A stretch of 64,000 nucleotides of DNA. Source: Caldilineaceae bacterium (lineage in GTDB: Bacteria; Chloroflexota; Anaerolineae; Caldilineales; Caldilineaceae). Below the pieces are notes generated by a model that did not search any database, was not told the origin of the DNA, and saw only the letters and a program-made list of their open reading frames with translations. Location of the stretch: contig OY282376.1 of NCBI GenBank assembly GCA_958295845.1, positions 1 through 64,000 on the forward strand, in the 5' to 3' direction. Made by a program: the position numbers and the translations under genes. Positions 26,792 to 36,145 of this stretch are shown here, piece after piece (within the stretch, counting starts at the first letter, position 1; every line of letters begins with the position of its first letter).

Positions 26792-27553
26792 ATGAATCGC
26801 CGTCTTCTCGTTTTTTTCATCCTGGTCAATGCCTTTGTCAGTTTGACGATTGCGGTGACCGTCGTGTGGATAGCGGAGCAGCGGCGGCCCAGGCCGGAGG
26901 AGTTGATCGTGGCGGCGACACCGGCGCCAGCGGTCATTTTGATTGCAACGCCAACATCCGGGGATGCGCAGACGGCCCCGGAGAGCGGCTCCTCTCCGTC
27001 CGCAACCCCTACAGCGGTTTCAGCGCCGTTGGAAACGGGCGAGACGGTGATTTATACCGTCGTGGCAGGGGATAGTCTGTCGGCCATCGCGGCGCGTTTC
27101 GGCGTCTCTCCAGACAGGCTGATGGAGCTCAATAATCTGACCGATCCGAATCTGGTCTATGTTGGCACACGCCTGACGATTCCTGTCTCTCAGCAGCAGG
27201 GCAACGCGCCAGGGGGCGCCGCGGTTGGTTTGCCGCAACAGGGTCTGCAGCTGCGTATCGAGAATGTCGGCGACCTGGCCGCGGAGTCGGTGCAGGTCGT
27301 GAACGATAGCAATGGCGCCGTGGACCTGCAAGGGTGGACTCTCAGCCGCGACGGGGGGCCGATCTATACTTTCGGCAACAACCTTTTGTTCCCTGGCAGC
27401 TGGCTTTTCCTGCACACAGGTTCCGGAGAGGAAAACAGCATCAATCTCTATTGGGGCCGGGATGCAGCGGTCTGGGAAAGCGGCTCGACCGTTGTTCTGC
27501 GCGACACCGGGGGCGAGCTGATTGCCCAGAGTACAGTGGCCGGCGGCGAATAA
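26792..27553 (+). CDS. Cell-surface LysM and lamin-tail-domain protein
   Basis: 253 residues. N-terminal signal anchor (RLLVFFILVNAFVSLTIAVTVVW), a Thr/Ala/Pro linker, one LysM domain at about 85-132 (VIYTVVAGDSLSAIAARFGV, then LMELNNLTDPN and VGTRLTIPV), which binds peptidoglycan-type glycans, and a C-terminal lamin-tail/LTD-like beta domain (GAVDLQGWTLSRDGG, NNLLFPGSWLFLHTG, GSTVVLRDTGGELI). It is a wall-associated protein of unknown role. It is followed by the gene at 27585 with a 31-base gap, on the same strand. Confidence 0.85.
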   Translation: MNRRLLVFFILVNAFVSLTIAVTVVWIAEQRRPRPEELIVAATPAPAVILIATPTSGDAQTAPESGSSPSATPTAVSAPLETGETVIYTVVAGDSLSAIAARFGVSPDRLMELNNLTDPNLVYVGTRLTIPVSQQQGNAPGGAAVGLPQQGLQLRIENVGDLAAESVQVVNDSNGAVDLQGWTLSRDGGPIYTFGNNLLFPGSWLFLHTGSGEENSINLYWGRDAAVWESGSTVVLRDTGGELIAQSTVAGGE

Positions 27554-27584
27554 CCATAGCCTTTGCGAAAGGAAATAGCTTTCC

Positions 27585-28244
27585 ATGGCAGAGACCGAAC
27601 CACCCGAAAAACAGGACAAAGGCAGATCCAGAAAGCGCCGCTATTTCCGCCGCCGCCGGCGGCGGAAGAGTTCCCAGGACGTGTCCCTCGCTGCCGAGCA
27701 GAGGGCGGAAGACGATGATGCCCAGCCATCACAGCGAACGCGTTCCAAGAGCCAGAAGCGCCGCCGCAGCGAGAATCGGCGGCGGTCTTCGCGGCGGCGG
27801 GGCAGCGCGGCGCGCGGCCAGGCGAGGCAGTCGCAGCGTGCCGAAGAGGAGAATCAGCCGCAAACCGAGGTGTATATTTATACCCACGTTATCCGGCCCA
27901 CATATAAGGACGGGGTTGGCGGGGAATATCAGGCCGATCATTCGCTGAACCTTGCCGGCGCAACCGCCGTCGGCCCGCCGGTGGGTATGGAGTATCTTCT
28001 GGATAGCATTGGACGGCAGCTGGATGAGTGGTTTAACCCGAGTGCAGAATCGACAACTGAAGACTCGACACTTGAAGACAGCGGAGAAGATGAGGCGAAC
28101 ACGCCGAGCGGAGACTCGACCGATGACGGCGGCGTCCAGGAGGAAGGCCCCGATTTCGGGCAGGATATGGCGGATGAGAGCAGCGTAAATGCGGATGTAT
28201 CCCTCGGTGGCGAGGGCCGCCAGAGCACCGCGACAGAGGACTGA
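27585..28244 (+). CDS. Polyampholyte hypothetical protein
   Basis: 219 residues, ATG with AAAGGA. The first 90 residues are extremely basic (KRRYFRRRRRRKSS, then RRRSENRRRSSRRRG). A short ordered-looking core follows (TEVYIYTHVIRPTYKDG and GMEYLLDSIGRQLDEWF). The last 80 residues are acidic and Ser/Thr-rich. Three bases separate it from asnS, so it is part of that operon. The basic end could bind nucleic acid, for example RNA; I do not recognise the family. Chance reading frames in GC-rich DNA can look like this, but the ribosome site and tight spacing support a gene. Confidence 0.75.
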   Translation: MAETEPPEKQDKGRSRKRRYFRRRRRRKSSQDVSLAAEQRAEDDDAQPSQRTRSKSQKRRRSENRRRSSRRRGSAARGQARQSQRAEEENQPQTEVYIYTHVIRPTYKDGVGGEYQADHSLNLAGATAVGPPVGMEYLLDSIGRQLDEWFNPSAESTTEDSTLEDSGEDEANTPSGDSTDDGGVQEEGPDFGQDMADESSVNADVSLGGEGRQSTATED

Positions 28245-28247
28245 TCT

Positions 28248-29591
28248 GTGGGCAAGGTAATCACGATTCGGCAGATGTCCGCGCATGTGGGCGAGGCGGT
28301 AACGCTGGAGGGCTGGCTCTATACCAAGACCGGCAAAGGCCGGCTCCAGTTTCTGCAGGTGCGCGATGGCGGGGGTATCTGCCAGGCGGTTGTTTTCAAA
28401 GGCAATGTCAGCGAGGAGGCGTTCGAACTCGCGCGCGCCCTCACCCAGGAGAGCAGCCTGCGGGTTACCGGCACCGTCAAAGAGGACACGCGCGCGCCGG
28501 GAATCCCCGGCGGCTACGAGCTGGACGTGACCGGCCTGGAAGTTGTCCAGATTGCCGATGAGTACCCGATTCAGCCCAAAGAGCATGGCGTGGAGTTTCT
28601 CGTCAGGAATCGCCATCTGTGGATTCGCTCCAGCCGGCAGTGGGCGATAATGCGGGTTCGGGCGACCGTCATTCGCGCCATCCGCGGCTGGTTGGACAAC
28701 AACGGCTACCTCAACGTGGACACGCCGATCCTCACGCCCAACGCGGCCGAAGGCACAACGACCCTCTTCGAGATCGACTTCCACGGTGAGCCGGCCTATC
28801 TGGCCCAGACCGGTCAACTCTACAGTGAAGCCACTATCCTGGCCTTTGGCAAAGTCTACTGTTTCGGGCCGACTTTTCGCGCCGAAAAGAGCAAGACGCG
28901 GCGCCATCTGCAAGAGTTCTGGATGGTGGAGCCGGAGATCGCCTTCTGCGACCTGGACGGGCTGATGGAGATCGAAGAGCAGTTTGTCAGCCATATCGTC
29001 CAGCGCTGTCTGGAGGAAAATGCTGAAGAGCTGAAGCTGCTGGAACGGGACACCTCGGCCCTGGAACAGGTGACGCCCAGCTTTCCGCGCATCCATTACG
29101 ACGAGGCCGTGGACATCGTCAACCGCGCTGCCGCCGCCGGTGAACTGGTACCCGGGTACGAGGACAAAGTGCCCCATATCGAGTGGGGCGATGATTTCGG
29201 CAGCCCGCACGAGACCTACATTGCCGCCCAGTTCGACAAGCCGGTCTTTGTCCATCACTATCCGACACAGGTGAAGGCCTTTTACATGGAACCGGAACCG
29301 GACCGGCCGGAGGTCTGCCGCAGCGTCGATCTGCTGGCGCCGGAGGGGTACGGCGAGATAACAGGCGGCAGTGAGCGCATGGCCGATGTCGACAAGCTGA
29401 TTGCCGGCATCGAGGAGCACGAGCTGCCGATGGCCGCGTTCGACTGGTATGTCGACCTGCGCCGCTATGGCACCGTTGTGCATAGCGGTTTCGGTCTGGG
29501 CCTGGAGCGGACCGTCGCCTGGATCTGCGGCCTGACGCATCTGCGGGAGGCGATTGCCTTCCCGCGCACGCTTGGCTCGATGCGTCCGTAA
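28248..29591 (+). CDS. asnS: Asparaginyl-tRNA synthetase
   Basis: 447 residues, starting at GTG with GAGG upstream. Class II synthetase with an N-terminal OB-fold anticodon-binding domain ([20 protein letters not shown]), motif 2 region ([28 protein letters not shown]) and motif 3 ([14 protein letters not shown]). [11 protein letters not shown] and [14 protein letters not shown] separate AsnS from AspS. It charges tRNA-Asn. The presence of gatB further along does not conflict, because GatCAB can serve Gln-tRNA formation. Confidence 0.96.
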   Translation: MGKVITIRQMSAHVGEAVTLEGWLYTKTGKGRLQFLQVRDGGGICQAVVFKGNVSEEAFELARALTQESSLRVTGTVKEDTRAPGIPGGYELDVTGLEVVQIADEYPIQPKEHGVEFLVRNRHLWIRSSRQWAIMRVRATVIRAIRGWLDNNGYLNVDTPILTPNAAEGTTTLFEIDFHGEPAYLAQTGQLYSEATILAFGKVYCFGPTFRAEKSKTRRHLQEFWMVEPEIAFCDLDGLMEIEEQFVSHIVQRCLEENAEELKLLERDTSALEQVTPSFPRIHYDEAVDIVNRAAAAGELVPGYEDKVPHIEWGDDFGSPHETYIAAQFDKPVFVHHYPTQVKAFYMEPEPDRPEVCRSVDLLAPEGYGEITGGSERMADVDKLIAGIEEHELPMAAFDWYVDLRRYGTVVHSGFGLGLERTVAWICGLTHLREAIAFPRTLGSMRP

Positions 29592-29633
29592 GCACGGGGC
29601 GCGCCCGCTTCCCGGCTTTATCCGGTCACGACC

Positions 29634-30746
29634 GTGGTCTACCTCTCGATTCTGCTTGCCGCCCTGATTCTTACCCTCATTCTTACGCCGGTTTCCGTGC
29701 GGCTCGGAATCCGGCTCGGCTTGGTGGACCGCCCTGGTGAGCGCCGCAAACACGCGGGTGTTGTGCCGCGCACCGGCGGGCTGGCTATCTTCGCCGCCTT
29801 CACCCTGACCGTGTTTGCGCTTCTTCTGCTCATGGCCGGCGCGCTGCCCCAGCTTGACGTCTCCTGGTTTCCGCCCCAGAACGATCCCAAGGAGAGCCGC
29901 CGTTTTATTGCACTTCTGATTGGCGGCGCCTTCTGCGCAGTTGCCGGATTTCTCGATGACCGCTATGAGTTCTCCTGGCGCCCCCAATTTGTAATTCAGC
30001 TTGCCGCCGGCCTGATCGCCATCGCCGGCCTGATCTTCATCAAGCACGTCAACAATCCGTTTGCAAGCGGCTTTCTCTTCGGCCCGGATGGTTTTCCCTG
30101 GTGGCTGCTCGCCCCGTTGACGTTATTCTGGTTCATGGGGATGATGAATACCGTCAACTTTCTTGACGGGTTGAACGGCCTGGTTGCCGGTGTCACCGTC
30201 ATCTTCTGCGCCATTCTCAGCATTCACATGATCTTTTTCACCGAGCCGCCCCAGCTGAGCGTGGCGGTGCTGCCTGTGGCGCTGCTCGGCGTCGGGGTGG
30301 GATTTCTGGTCTTCAACTTTGCCCCGGCACGGGTCTTCATGGGCAGCAGCGGCAGCTATTTTCTCGGTTTTTCGCTGGCCGCGTTGGGGATTATCGGCGG
30401 GGCGCGGCTTGCCACCGTTCTGCTGATTCTCGGCCTGCCGATTCTGGACGTTGTGTGGCTGATCTACAGCCGCTTGCGGCGGGGCGTCTCGCCGGGCCAG
30501 GGCGGGCGCGATCACCTGCACCTGCGTCTGCGCGACAAAGGCCTGGCCGAGCACACTATCGTGGTTGGCTATTGGGGATTCTGTGCACTTTTCGGCGGCC
30601 TGACCCTGTTGCTGGATGATCGCCTCTACAAACTGGTGGCGCTGATCGGGTTGGCGATCGTTGGCCTGCTCGTTTTGATCTGGGCCGCGCGGCCGTCCAC
30701 CTCGGGCGAAGCCGGTGAGCGAAGACAGGTGAGCGAAGACAGGTGA
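29634..30746 (+). CDS. WecA/TagO/MraY-family undecaprenyl-phosphate sugar-1-phosphate transferase
   Basis: 370 residues, start GTG at 29634. About ten membrane helices with family motifs: [26 protein letters not shown] (the Asp-Asp pair), [16 protein letters not shown], and the histidine motif [10 protein letters not shown] in the last cytoplasmic loop. The pattern places it with WecA/TagO rather than MraY, so it probably attaches GlcNAc-1-phosphate to undecaprenyl phosphate to start a surface polymer. The end of the gene (ERRQVSEDR) is encoded by a 14-bp tandem repeat that continues to the start of tsaD. Confidence 0.92.
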   Translation: MVYLSILLAALILTLILTPVSVRLGIRLGLVDRPGERRKHAGVVPRTGGLAIFAAFTLTVFALLLLMAGALPQLDVSWFPPQNDPKESRRFIALLIGGAFCAVAGFLDDRYEFSWRPQFVIQLAAGLIAIAGLIFIKHVNNPFASGFLFGPDGFPWWLLAPLTLFWFMGMMNTVNFLDGLNGLVAGVTVIFCAILSIHMIFFTEPPQLSVAVLPVALLGVGVGFLVFNFAPARVFMGSSGSYFLGFSLAALGIIGGARLATVLLILGLPILDVVWLIYSRLRRGVSPGQGGRDHLHLRLRDKGLAEHTIVVGYWGFCALFGGLTLLLDDRLYKLVALIGLAIVGLLVLIWAARPSTSGEAGERRQVSEDR

Positions 30747-30760
30747 GCGAAGACAGATGA
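30715..30760 (+). repeat. 14-bp tandem repeat spanning a gene junction
   Basis: GTGAGCGAAGACAG occurs three times in a row and its fourth partial copy, changed to ATGAGC, contains the tsaD start codon at 30757. The first copies encode the C-terminus of the transferase. Slippage here would change that C-terminus and the spacing of the two genes. Confidence 0.9.
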
Positions 30761-32091
30761 GCTTGACGAACGCAGGCGGTCTGCCTGAATGCCGCATCCT
30801 CGCGATTGAAACGAGCTGTGATGAGACCGCGGCCGCGGTCGTAGCGGACGGCCGTCATATCCTCAGCAACCGGGTCGCCAGCCAGATCGAGCTCCACCGG
30901 CGTTTTGGCGGCGTCTACCCGGAGGTCGCCAGCCGCCAGCACGTTCTGGCGATTCAGACTGTCGTCGAGGACGCTCTGGCGGATGCCTCGGTGGCGCATG
31001 TACGCGAGCTGGATGCCATCGCCGTCACCCACGGACCGGGCCTGGCCGGCAGTCTTCTTGTCGGCGTTAATCTGGCGAAAGGACTGGCCTTCGCCAGCGG
31101 CCTGCCGCTGGTTCCCGTGAATCATCTGGAAGGGCATGTCTACAGCAACTGGTTATATGCGGACAGTTCGTCCGTTTCCGACTCGCCAGGCCCTGGAGAA
31201 AGCAACGGGTCGGCGGGCGGTTCCGCGTCTGACAGCGCGCGCAGACAGGGAAGCGGAAGCGCATCGGAACAGTTTCCGGCGTTGATCCTGATCGTTTCCG
31301 GCGGCCATACGGAGCTCGTGCTGATGGAGGGGCACTGCCGCTACCGGCTTTTGGGCGCGACGCTGGACGATGCCGCCGGGGAGGCGTTCGACAAGGTGGC
31401 GCGCCTCCTGGAGCTGGGTTATCCGGGCGGTCCGGCGATTCAGGCGGCTGCTGAGAGCGGGGATGCGAGCCGATTCCATCTCCCCCGCCCCCTCACGCGG
31501 CCGGGTCGGCGGACGGAGCGCCAACCGGACGCGCAGGCGTCTTCCCTGCCCACCATCTTGCCCGTCCGCGGCGAGCACCGCTTCAATTTCAGCTTCTCCG
31601 GCCTGAAGACCGCGGTTCTCAATCTGATGCGACAGCTCGAACGGGAGGGAACGGAGGTGCGCCAGACGCAGACAGCGGCCGACATTGCCGCCGCTTTTCA
31701 GATGGCTGTGGTGGATGTGCTGGTGGGCAAAACCGCGGATGCCGCCGCCGAGTTTGGCGTGAAGCAGGTCTGCATCTGCGGCGGGGTCAGCGCGAATGGG
31801 TTGCTGCGCCGGGCGGCTGAACGGCATTTTGCCAGGATCGGTCTGCCGCTTCACTGTCCGCCTCTGTTTCTGTGTACGGACAATGCAGCCATGATCGGCG
31901 CCGCGGCCTATTACAGACGTTCATTTCTCCAGTCCCGGCAACATGCCTCAATGGGCCAACGGCATGGGCAGGATGGGGAAGCGGTCGCACAATCGACGCC
32001 TCATGACCGGCCAATCGAGCCGTCCGGGCGCGACTTCCTCGACCTTGACGTATATGCAAGTCTGCCTTTGGTGGATTCGATGCAGCGATGA
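30757..32091 (+). CDS. tsaD: tRNA N6-adenosine threonylcarbamoyltransferase TsaD
   Basis: 444 residues. TsaD makes the t6A modification of ANN-decoding tRNAs. Motifs: [16 protein letters not shown] (16-31), [13 protein letters not shown], the metal-binding VNHLEGH with H123 and H127, [41 protein letters not shown], and [13 protein letters not shown]. It is about 100 residues longer than usual: a Ser/Gly-rich insert at about 134-172, a charged insert near 250-270, and a C-terminal tail after the conserved CTDNAAMIG. The inserts fall at surface loops, and the core is complete. Confidence 0.96.
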   Translation: MSLTNAGGLPECRILAIETSCDETAAAVVADGRHILSNRVASQIELHRRFGGVYPEVASRQHVLAIQTVVEDALADASVAHVRELDAIAVTHGPGLAGSLLVGVNLAKGLAFASGLPLVPVNHLEGHVYSNWLYADSSSVSDSPGPGESNGSAGGSASDSARRQGSGSASEQFPALILIVSGGHTELVLMEGHCRYRLLGATLDDAAGEAFDKVARLLELGYPGGPAIQAAAESGDASRFHLPRPLTRPGRRTERQPDAQASSLPTILPVRGEHRFNFSFSGLKTAVLNLMRQLEREGTEVRQTQTAADIAAAFQMAVVDVLVGKTADAAAEFGVKQVCICGGVSANGLLRRAAERHFARIGLPLHCPPLFLCTDNAAMIGAAAYYRRSFLQSRQHASMGQRHGQDGEAVAQSTPHDRPIEPSGRDFLDLDVYASLPLVDSMQR

Positions 32092-32129
32092 ACGACGTGG
32101 GCGCGCAGGCGGGGCCGCCTGTGCTGTGT

Positions 32130-33518
32130 CTAATCGCCAGCGGGTGAATTGGCGGTCTGGGAAGCGGGCGGCGCGTGCGCGTCCTCTTCCAATTCCAGTT
32201 CGGGGCGTGCAGCCGGCTCTTCTGCATCCGAAACAACGACCCTGCGGTAGACGCTGGCACTCTGCGCTCCCGCAACCTGGCGGCGTTCGCTAAAGGGTTG
32301 GTAGTTGAGCAGTTTGGCGTGCGTATAGCTGCCGAGCAGCCGCAGGCTGGCGATGACCGGTGCGGCCAGAAACGCGCCCAATATCCCCCCCACACTCGCG
32401 CCGACAACGACACCGCATACGATCACGACCGGATGCAGATGGACGCTCGTGCCGATTACACGCGGCACGAGAAGCTGATGCTCCAGCTGCTGAATGACGA
32501 AGTAGACACCGATGACCAGGAGAGCAAAGTTCAGGTTGCTCAGTTCGAGCGTGGAGCTTCCTTGCGCCAGGGCGATGATCACGGCTGGGATCATCGCCAG
32601 AATCGGGCCGATATTGGGCAGGATTTCCAGCGCGCCGGCCAGAATCGCCAGGATCAGCGCCCCGCGCATTCCCATCAGGCTCAGCGAAAGATAGGTCGCC
32701 GCACCGATCGTGAGAGAGAGGATGAGCTGCCCGCGGAAGAAGGCGTTCCAGATGTTGCGCAGCCGGCGCATCAGCTCTACGCCTTCCGAATAGTATTCAA
32801 CCGGGAACAGGCCCTCCACGTACCGCTGGATGCGGGGCGCGTCTTTGGTCAAGTACAGGCTGATAAAGAAGAGAAGCAGCAGGAACACGACAACATTGAC
32901 GATGCTGCCAACCACCGTCAAGCCGATGGTCGCGGTGCTGCTCACCACGTTGGTCGCCGTACTCAGAAGCTGATTGATGTAGTCCAGAATCTGCTGCGCG
33001 CCGGGCAGGAAGCGTTCCACTTCGATCTCATCGGCCAGCGTCTGCTGGATCTGGCCCACCACCCCTTCAAAGGTGACATCAAGGCCGAGGATGGTCCCAC
33101 TGGTTGGCAGGTCTGCGACCGACTCTTGCAGAAAGCGCAGGAAGTTTCGCGCGGCCGTCGGCACATCAAAATAGAGCGCCGTAAGCTGGGACAGCAGAAT
33201 CGGCACCAGCAGGATCGGGGCCAGCATCAGCAGAACCAGGAACAGCAGGTACAGGACGATCGTGCTCACGCTGCGGGGAATGCGCACCCGTTCACACAGG
33301 TCGACAATCGGGATCAGGAAGTAGGAGACAAGCCCTGCCATAATCAGAATCGGCAGAACCGGTCGGCTGATCCAGAAGATGAGCGCGCCGGCGCCGAGCA
33401 GCACGATCAGGACCGTTCTCTTGGTCGTTGTATCCCACGCGGTGTTCGGCGCCAGAGCGATACTTGATTCCTGGGATTCAGTTTCTTCCGCTGTGGATGG
33501 CGGTGTCGTGGAATCCAT
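32130..33518 (-). CDS. AI-2E family transporter (PerM/YhhT type)
   Basis: 462 residues with about eight membrane helices, converging on tsaD. Family features: a paired-helix start (TVLIVLLGAGALIFWISRPV, then LPILIMAGLVSYFLIPIVDL), a long helical periplasmic segment, and the conserved second half with FFRGQLILSLTIGAATYLSL, GALEILPNIGPILAMIPAVI and VVVGASVGGILGAFLAAPVI. Members export varied small molecules, including AI-2 in E. coli TqsA; the substrate here is unknown. A charged tail of about 60 residues follows the last helix. Confidence 0.92.
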   Translation of the reverse strand: MDSTTPPSTAEETESQESSIALAPNTAWDTTTKRTVLIVLLGAGALIFWISRPVLPILIMAGLVSYFLIPIVDLCERVRIPRSVSTIVLYLLFLVLLMLAPILLVPILLSQLTALYFDVPTAARNFLRFLQESVADLPTSGTILGLDVTFEGVVGQIQQTLADEIEVERFLPGAQQILDYINQLLSTATNVVSSTATIGLTVVGSIVNVVVFLLLLFFISLYLTKDAPRIQRYVEGLFPVEYYSEGVELMRRLRNIWNAFFRGQLILSLTIGAATYLSLSLMGMRGALILAILAGALEILPNIGPILAMIPAVIIALAQGSSTLELSNLNFALLVIGVYFVIQQLEHQLLVPRVIGTSVHLHPVVIVCGVVVGASVGGILGAFLAAPVIASLRLLGSYTHAKLLNYQPFSERRQVAGAQSASVYRRVVVSDAEEPAARPELELEEDAHAPPASQTANSPAGD

Positions 33519-33725
33519 TGTATGGGAGCGCGTTCCCCTGCTTATGTCCCTTCCGGTGTGAAAGCGGGGTGACAGTCTCGCATGCGGAAGGAAGCAGGAT
33601 GAAATACGAATGCTGTTCTACAAGAGAAAACACGGCCGCCGCTCTAAAGTTGCGCTGCTGCCGCTCCGTATTCGTAACTGAATCCGGTCGCCCCACCGGC
33701 CGCGGCGCCCTCAACTGTCATGCGT

Positions 33726-35189
33726 TCAGTCCAGCCCGAGCGATGCGAATTCCCATTCGGACACCGGCGTAAACTGTGATGGGTCCGGAGCTGTTTTTGG
33801 GCCAAAGGGCGCGGCCGTGACGCTGCCCACATCCACCGCGCCGTTCTGTACAGCCAGTGTCGGGAAACGCTGGCCGCCTGGGGTGGTGTGCGGGCGGTAG
33901 AGATCGCCGTGCGCGGCCAGGATCTGCGCCTGCACGTCTTCCGGCAGCATCGACAGGCCGGCGAAGTAGTGATGGCCGTTGCGCTCGGCGTGTTCGATGC
34001 CCAGCGTCGCCAGTACGGCCAGGTCCTCCAGCAGCGCCACCGGCCCCAGGTTACACAGGTCCTCGGCGCTGATGATATGGAGTGTGTCCGGCTGCTGACG
34101 CTGGCGGTGACGGATGAGGCAGGTGTTGGCGATGCCTTTGAAGATGCCTTTGCAGTTCTTGTGGCTTGTGCCCACGTAGCCGCTTTCGAGGGCGGTGGGC
34201 GCGCTGGAAAGCTCCCCGTCGGATTCGTCGATGATGATCGGCGGCCGTTCGCGCCAGGCGAGCAGGGCCGCGCCCACCTCCTGGCTCAGGGCGATATCGC
34301 GGTGGAAGGGCTGTTCGACGAAAATCAGCCGCTGCAGAAAGCTGTCGAGGGCCGGGCCGGCGTTCAACCCTTCCCACAGGGCGCGAAAATCGTCGACGTT
34401 GTGATAGGTCTCGTTGCCGTCGAGCGTGTGGCGGTAATCGACATTGCGTTCGTCCAGCAGCGCGGCGATGCGTTGCAGTCGCGCGCTGTCTTCGTCGATG
34501 TCGCCGCCGATTTTGATCTTGAAGTGGGTCAGTCCGTAGGCCTGTATCGACGCGTCCAGCGATGCGGGTAATCCGTCATCGACCTGATCTTCGGGCAGGA
34601 CTTCGTCGTCGGTGAGGGGATCGATCATGCCGATCGTATGACGAACGATGATCCGCTCCAGGGGCTTGGCCGGCAGCAGATCGGTCGGCGTATGACCGGA
34701 CAGCTCCGGATGCAGCTTGTGCAGCTGCATTCCCAGGCTGTTTGCGTGCACAGCCTGGGCGAAGGTCGTGCCCGTCGCCCGGCAGAAGCCGTCGATGATC
34801 GCCCGCTCCACCAGCGAGACGCCGAACGCCCACAGCAGGGGCGGGTAGTTTGTACCGGCGGCCCAGGAGGCCTGGGCCCGGTAGGCGGCTTGCCACAGGT
34901 CAAAGACCGTGTCGGCGGCGCCGGCTTCCTGGGCGTGGCGGCAGGCCGCCTGTATTACGTCGAGCATCTCGGCGATATCCTGGGCCGTGGACGAATCGGG
35001 GACTTTGGTAAACCATTTTGGCGCCAGGCCCTCGGCGGCGATCCCGTCCGCCTGCTTGCCGTCCACTTCGACCCGCACCTGCAAGAAGAGATGCGGCAGC
35101 GCGGTCATGGTGACGATGCCGTAGCGGAAGGGCATGCGGTTGCGCATGTTGAGGATGTGGAGATCGGAGCTGAGCAGGCGGATGGGCAT
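33726..35189 (-). CDS. Enolase-superfamily enzyme, mandelate racemase/muconate lactonising-like
   Basis: 487 residues, ATG with GGGGGAAT upstream. The enolase-superfamily barrel is recognisable: the catalytic-lysine strand THFKIKIGGDIDED, a metal-ligand strand YRHTLDGNETYH, then IFVEQPFHRD and PIIIDESDGE as second and third ligand strands, and GYVGTSHKNCKG. These enzymes abstract a proton next to a carboxylate, for example in sugar-acid dehydration. It is longer than typical (about 380), with an extended C-terminal part. Downstream of the isomerase and oxidoreductase genes on the same strand, which suggests sugar-acid breakdown. Confidence 0.8.
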   Translation of the reverse strand: MPIRLLSSDLHILNMRNRMPFRYGIVTMTALPHLFLQVRVEVDGKQADGIAAEGLAPKWFTKVPDSSTAQDIAEMLDVIQAACRHAQEAGAADTVFDLWQAAYRAQASWAAGTNYPPLLWAFGVSLVERAIIDGFCRATGTTFAQAVHANSLGMQLHKLHPELSGHTPTDLLPAKPLERIIVRHTIGMIDPLTDDEVLPEDQVDDGLPASLDASIQAYGLTHFKIKIGGDIDEDSARLQRIAALLDERNVDYRHTLDGNETYHNVDDFRALWEGLNAGPALDSFLQRLIFVEQPFHRDIALSQEVGAALLAWRERPPIIIDESDGELSSAPTALESGYVGTSHKNCKGIFKGIANTCLIRHRQRQQPDTLHIISAEDLCNLGPVALLEDLAVLATLGIEHAERNGHHYFAGLSMLPEDVQAQILAAHGDLYRPHTTPGGQRFPTLAVQNGAVDVGSVTAAPFGPKTAPDPSQFTPVSEWEFASLGLD

Positions 35190-35286
35190 CTGATATTCCC
35201 CCGGTGTCTGTGCAAGGGCTGGATGTAAGAATGGCGACTCACGAGCTGTGAGTGACTGTTGTGTGTAGCGACGGCAGTGCGGCCGT

Positions 35287-36084
35287 TCAGATCACGGACT
35301 CGTAGCCGCGCAGGGTCGCGATCTCGCGCGGCAGGTGAACGTCCGGCGGCTCCCAGTTGATCCATTCCCCGCTGAGAAAACCGTCGTAGCCGGCACTGCG
35401 CAGCAGCGCCAGCACCTGTTTGTGATCGATATCCCCTGTGCCGAAGGCCGTATAGTCCGGGCGTTCGGGGTTGATGAACAGGTCGTGCACATGTGTATGG
35501 CGGATCCAGCGCCGCAGGGTGCTATAGGAGTCTGGCAGCGTCCAGCCCTCTGTACGTACCGGATGGGCGGCATCCCAGTTTACACCGATCGCCGGGTGGT
35601 TGACCTGTGCCATCACCGCGGCGACATCGGCGGGGTTGCACCAGTCGTCGTGTGTTTCCATGCAGACGACAACACCGCGGTCGCCGGCTCGCTCCGCCAG
35701 GCGGGTAAGTGCGTCCACCACGCCGTTGATGGCCGCTTCGCGGCTGATGCCGTCCGGGATTCGCCCGCCGAAGATGCGCAGCGTGGGCGCGCCGATGTCT
35801 GCGGCCAGGTCGATGTACTGGAGGGTTTCTTCCACCTGCGCGTCCCGGTCTGCGGGGTCGGCAAAGCGGTTGCCCGAAGCCAGGCAGCAGATGGCGATGC
35901 CGGCGTCAGCCGCCTGCGTGCGGAAGGCGGCGCGCTGTTCCGCCGACGCGTCCAACTCCACGCCGTGGCTGTGGTCGCCGGCGGCCCGGGGCTCGACGCC
36001 GTCGTAGCCGTACTGCGCGGCGAGCGCCAGCATCTCGGCGAAGGTGGCCTGGGGGCAGGAAAAGCTCATAAATGCGTAGTTCAT
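35287..36084 (-). CDS. Sugar phosphate isomerase/epimerase-like TIM-barrel protein
   Basis: 265 residues, ATG with AGGAG. AP-endonuclease-2-type TIM barrel: FAEMLALAAQYGYDGVEPR at the first strand, TLRIFGGRIPDG, VVVCMETHDDW (metal-ligand Glu), IGVNWDAAHP, TLRRWIRHTHVHD (His ligands) and GFLSGEWIN (Glu). These residues form the usual divalent-metal site of xylose-isomerase-like epimerases. It probably isomerises a sugar or keto-sugar acid. It lies between the oxidoreductase and the enolase-superfamily gene on one strand. Confidence 0.88.
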   Translation of the reverse strand: MNYAFMSFSCPQATFAEMLALAAQYGYDGVEPRAAGDHSHGVELDASAEQRAAFRTQAADAGIAICCLASGNRFADPADRDAQVEETLQYIDLAADIGAPTLRIFGGRIPDGISREAAINGVVDALTRLAERAGDRGVVVCMETHDDWCNPADVAAVMAQVNHPAIGVNWDAAHPVRTEGWTLPDSYSTLRRWIRHTHVHDLFINPERPDYTAFGTGDIDHKQVLALLRSAGYDGFLSGEWINWEPPDVHLPREIATLRGYESVI

Positions 36085-36145
36085 CGTTTCAAACTCCTAT
36101 TCTGTAACATGCTTCGGTAATTGAGCTCGTGGCGTGCGGGTCGCC

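Noticed and set aside
26517..26795. Plus-strand frame before the LysM gene
   Set aside because: Covers the promoter and hairpin region, no protein-like features and no ribosome site.
27729..30047. 772-codon minus-strand frame opposite asnS and neighbours
   Set aside because: Spans several real genes on the other strand; GC-driven absence of stops.
33478..33714. Small minus-strand frame between the exporter and enolase-superfamily genes
   Set aside because: No ribosome site, overlaps the start of the exporter gene, and the translation has no recognisable feature.
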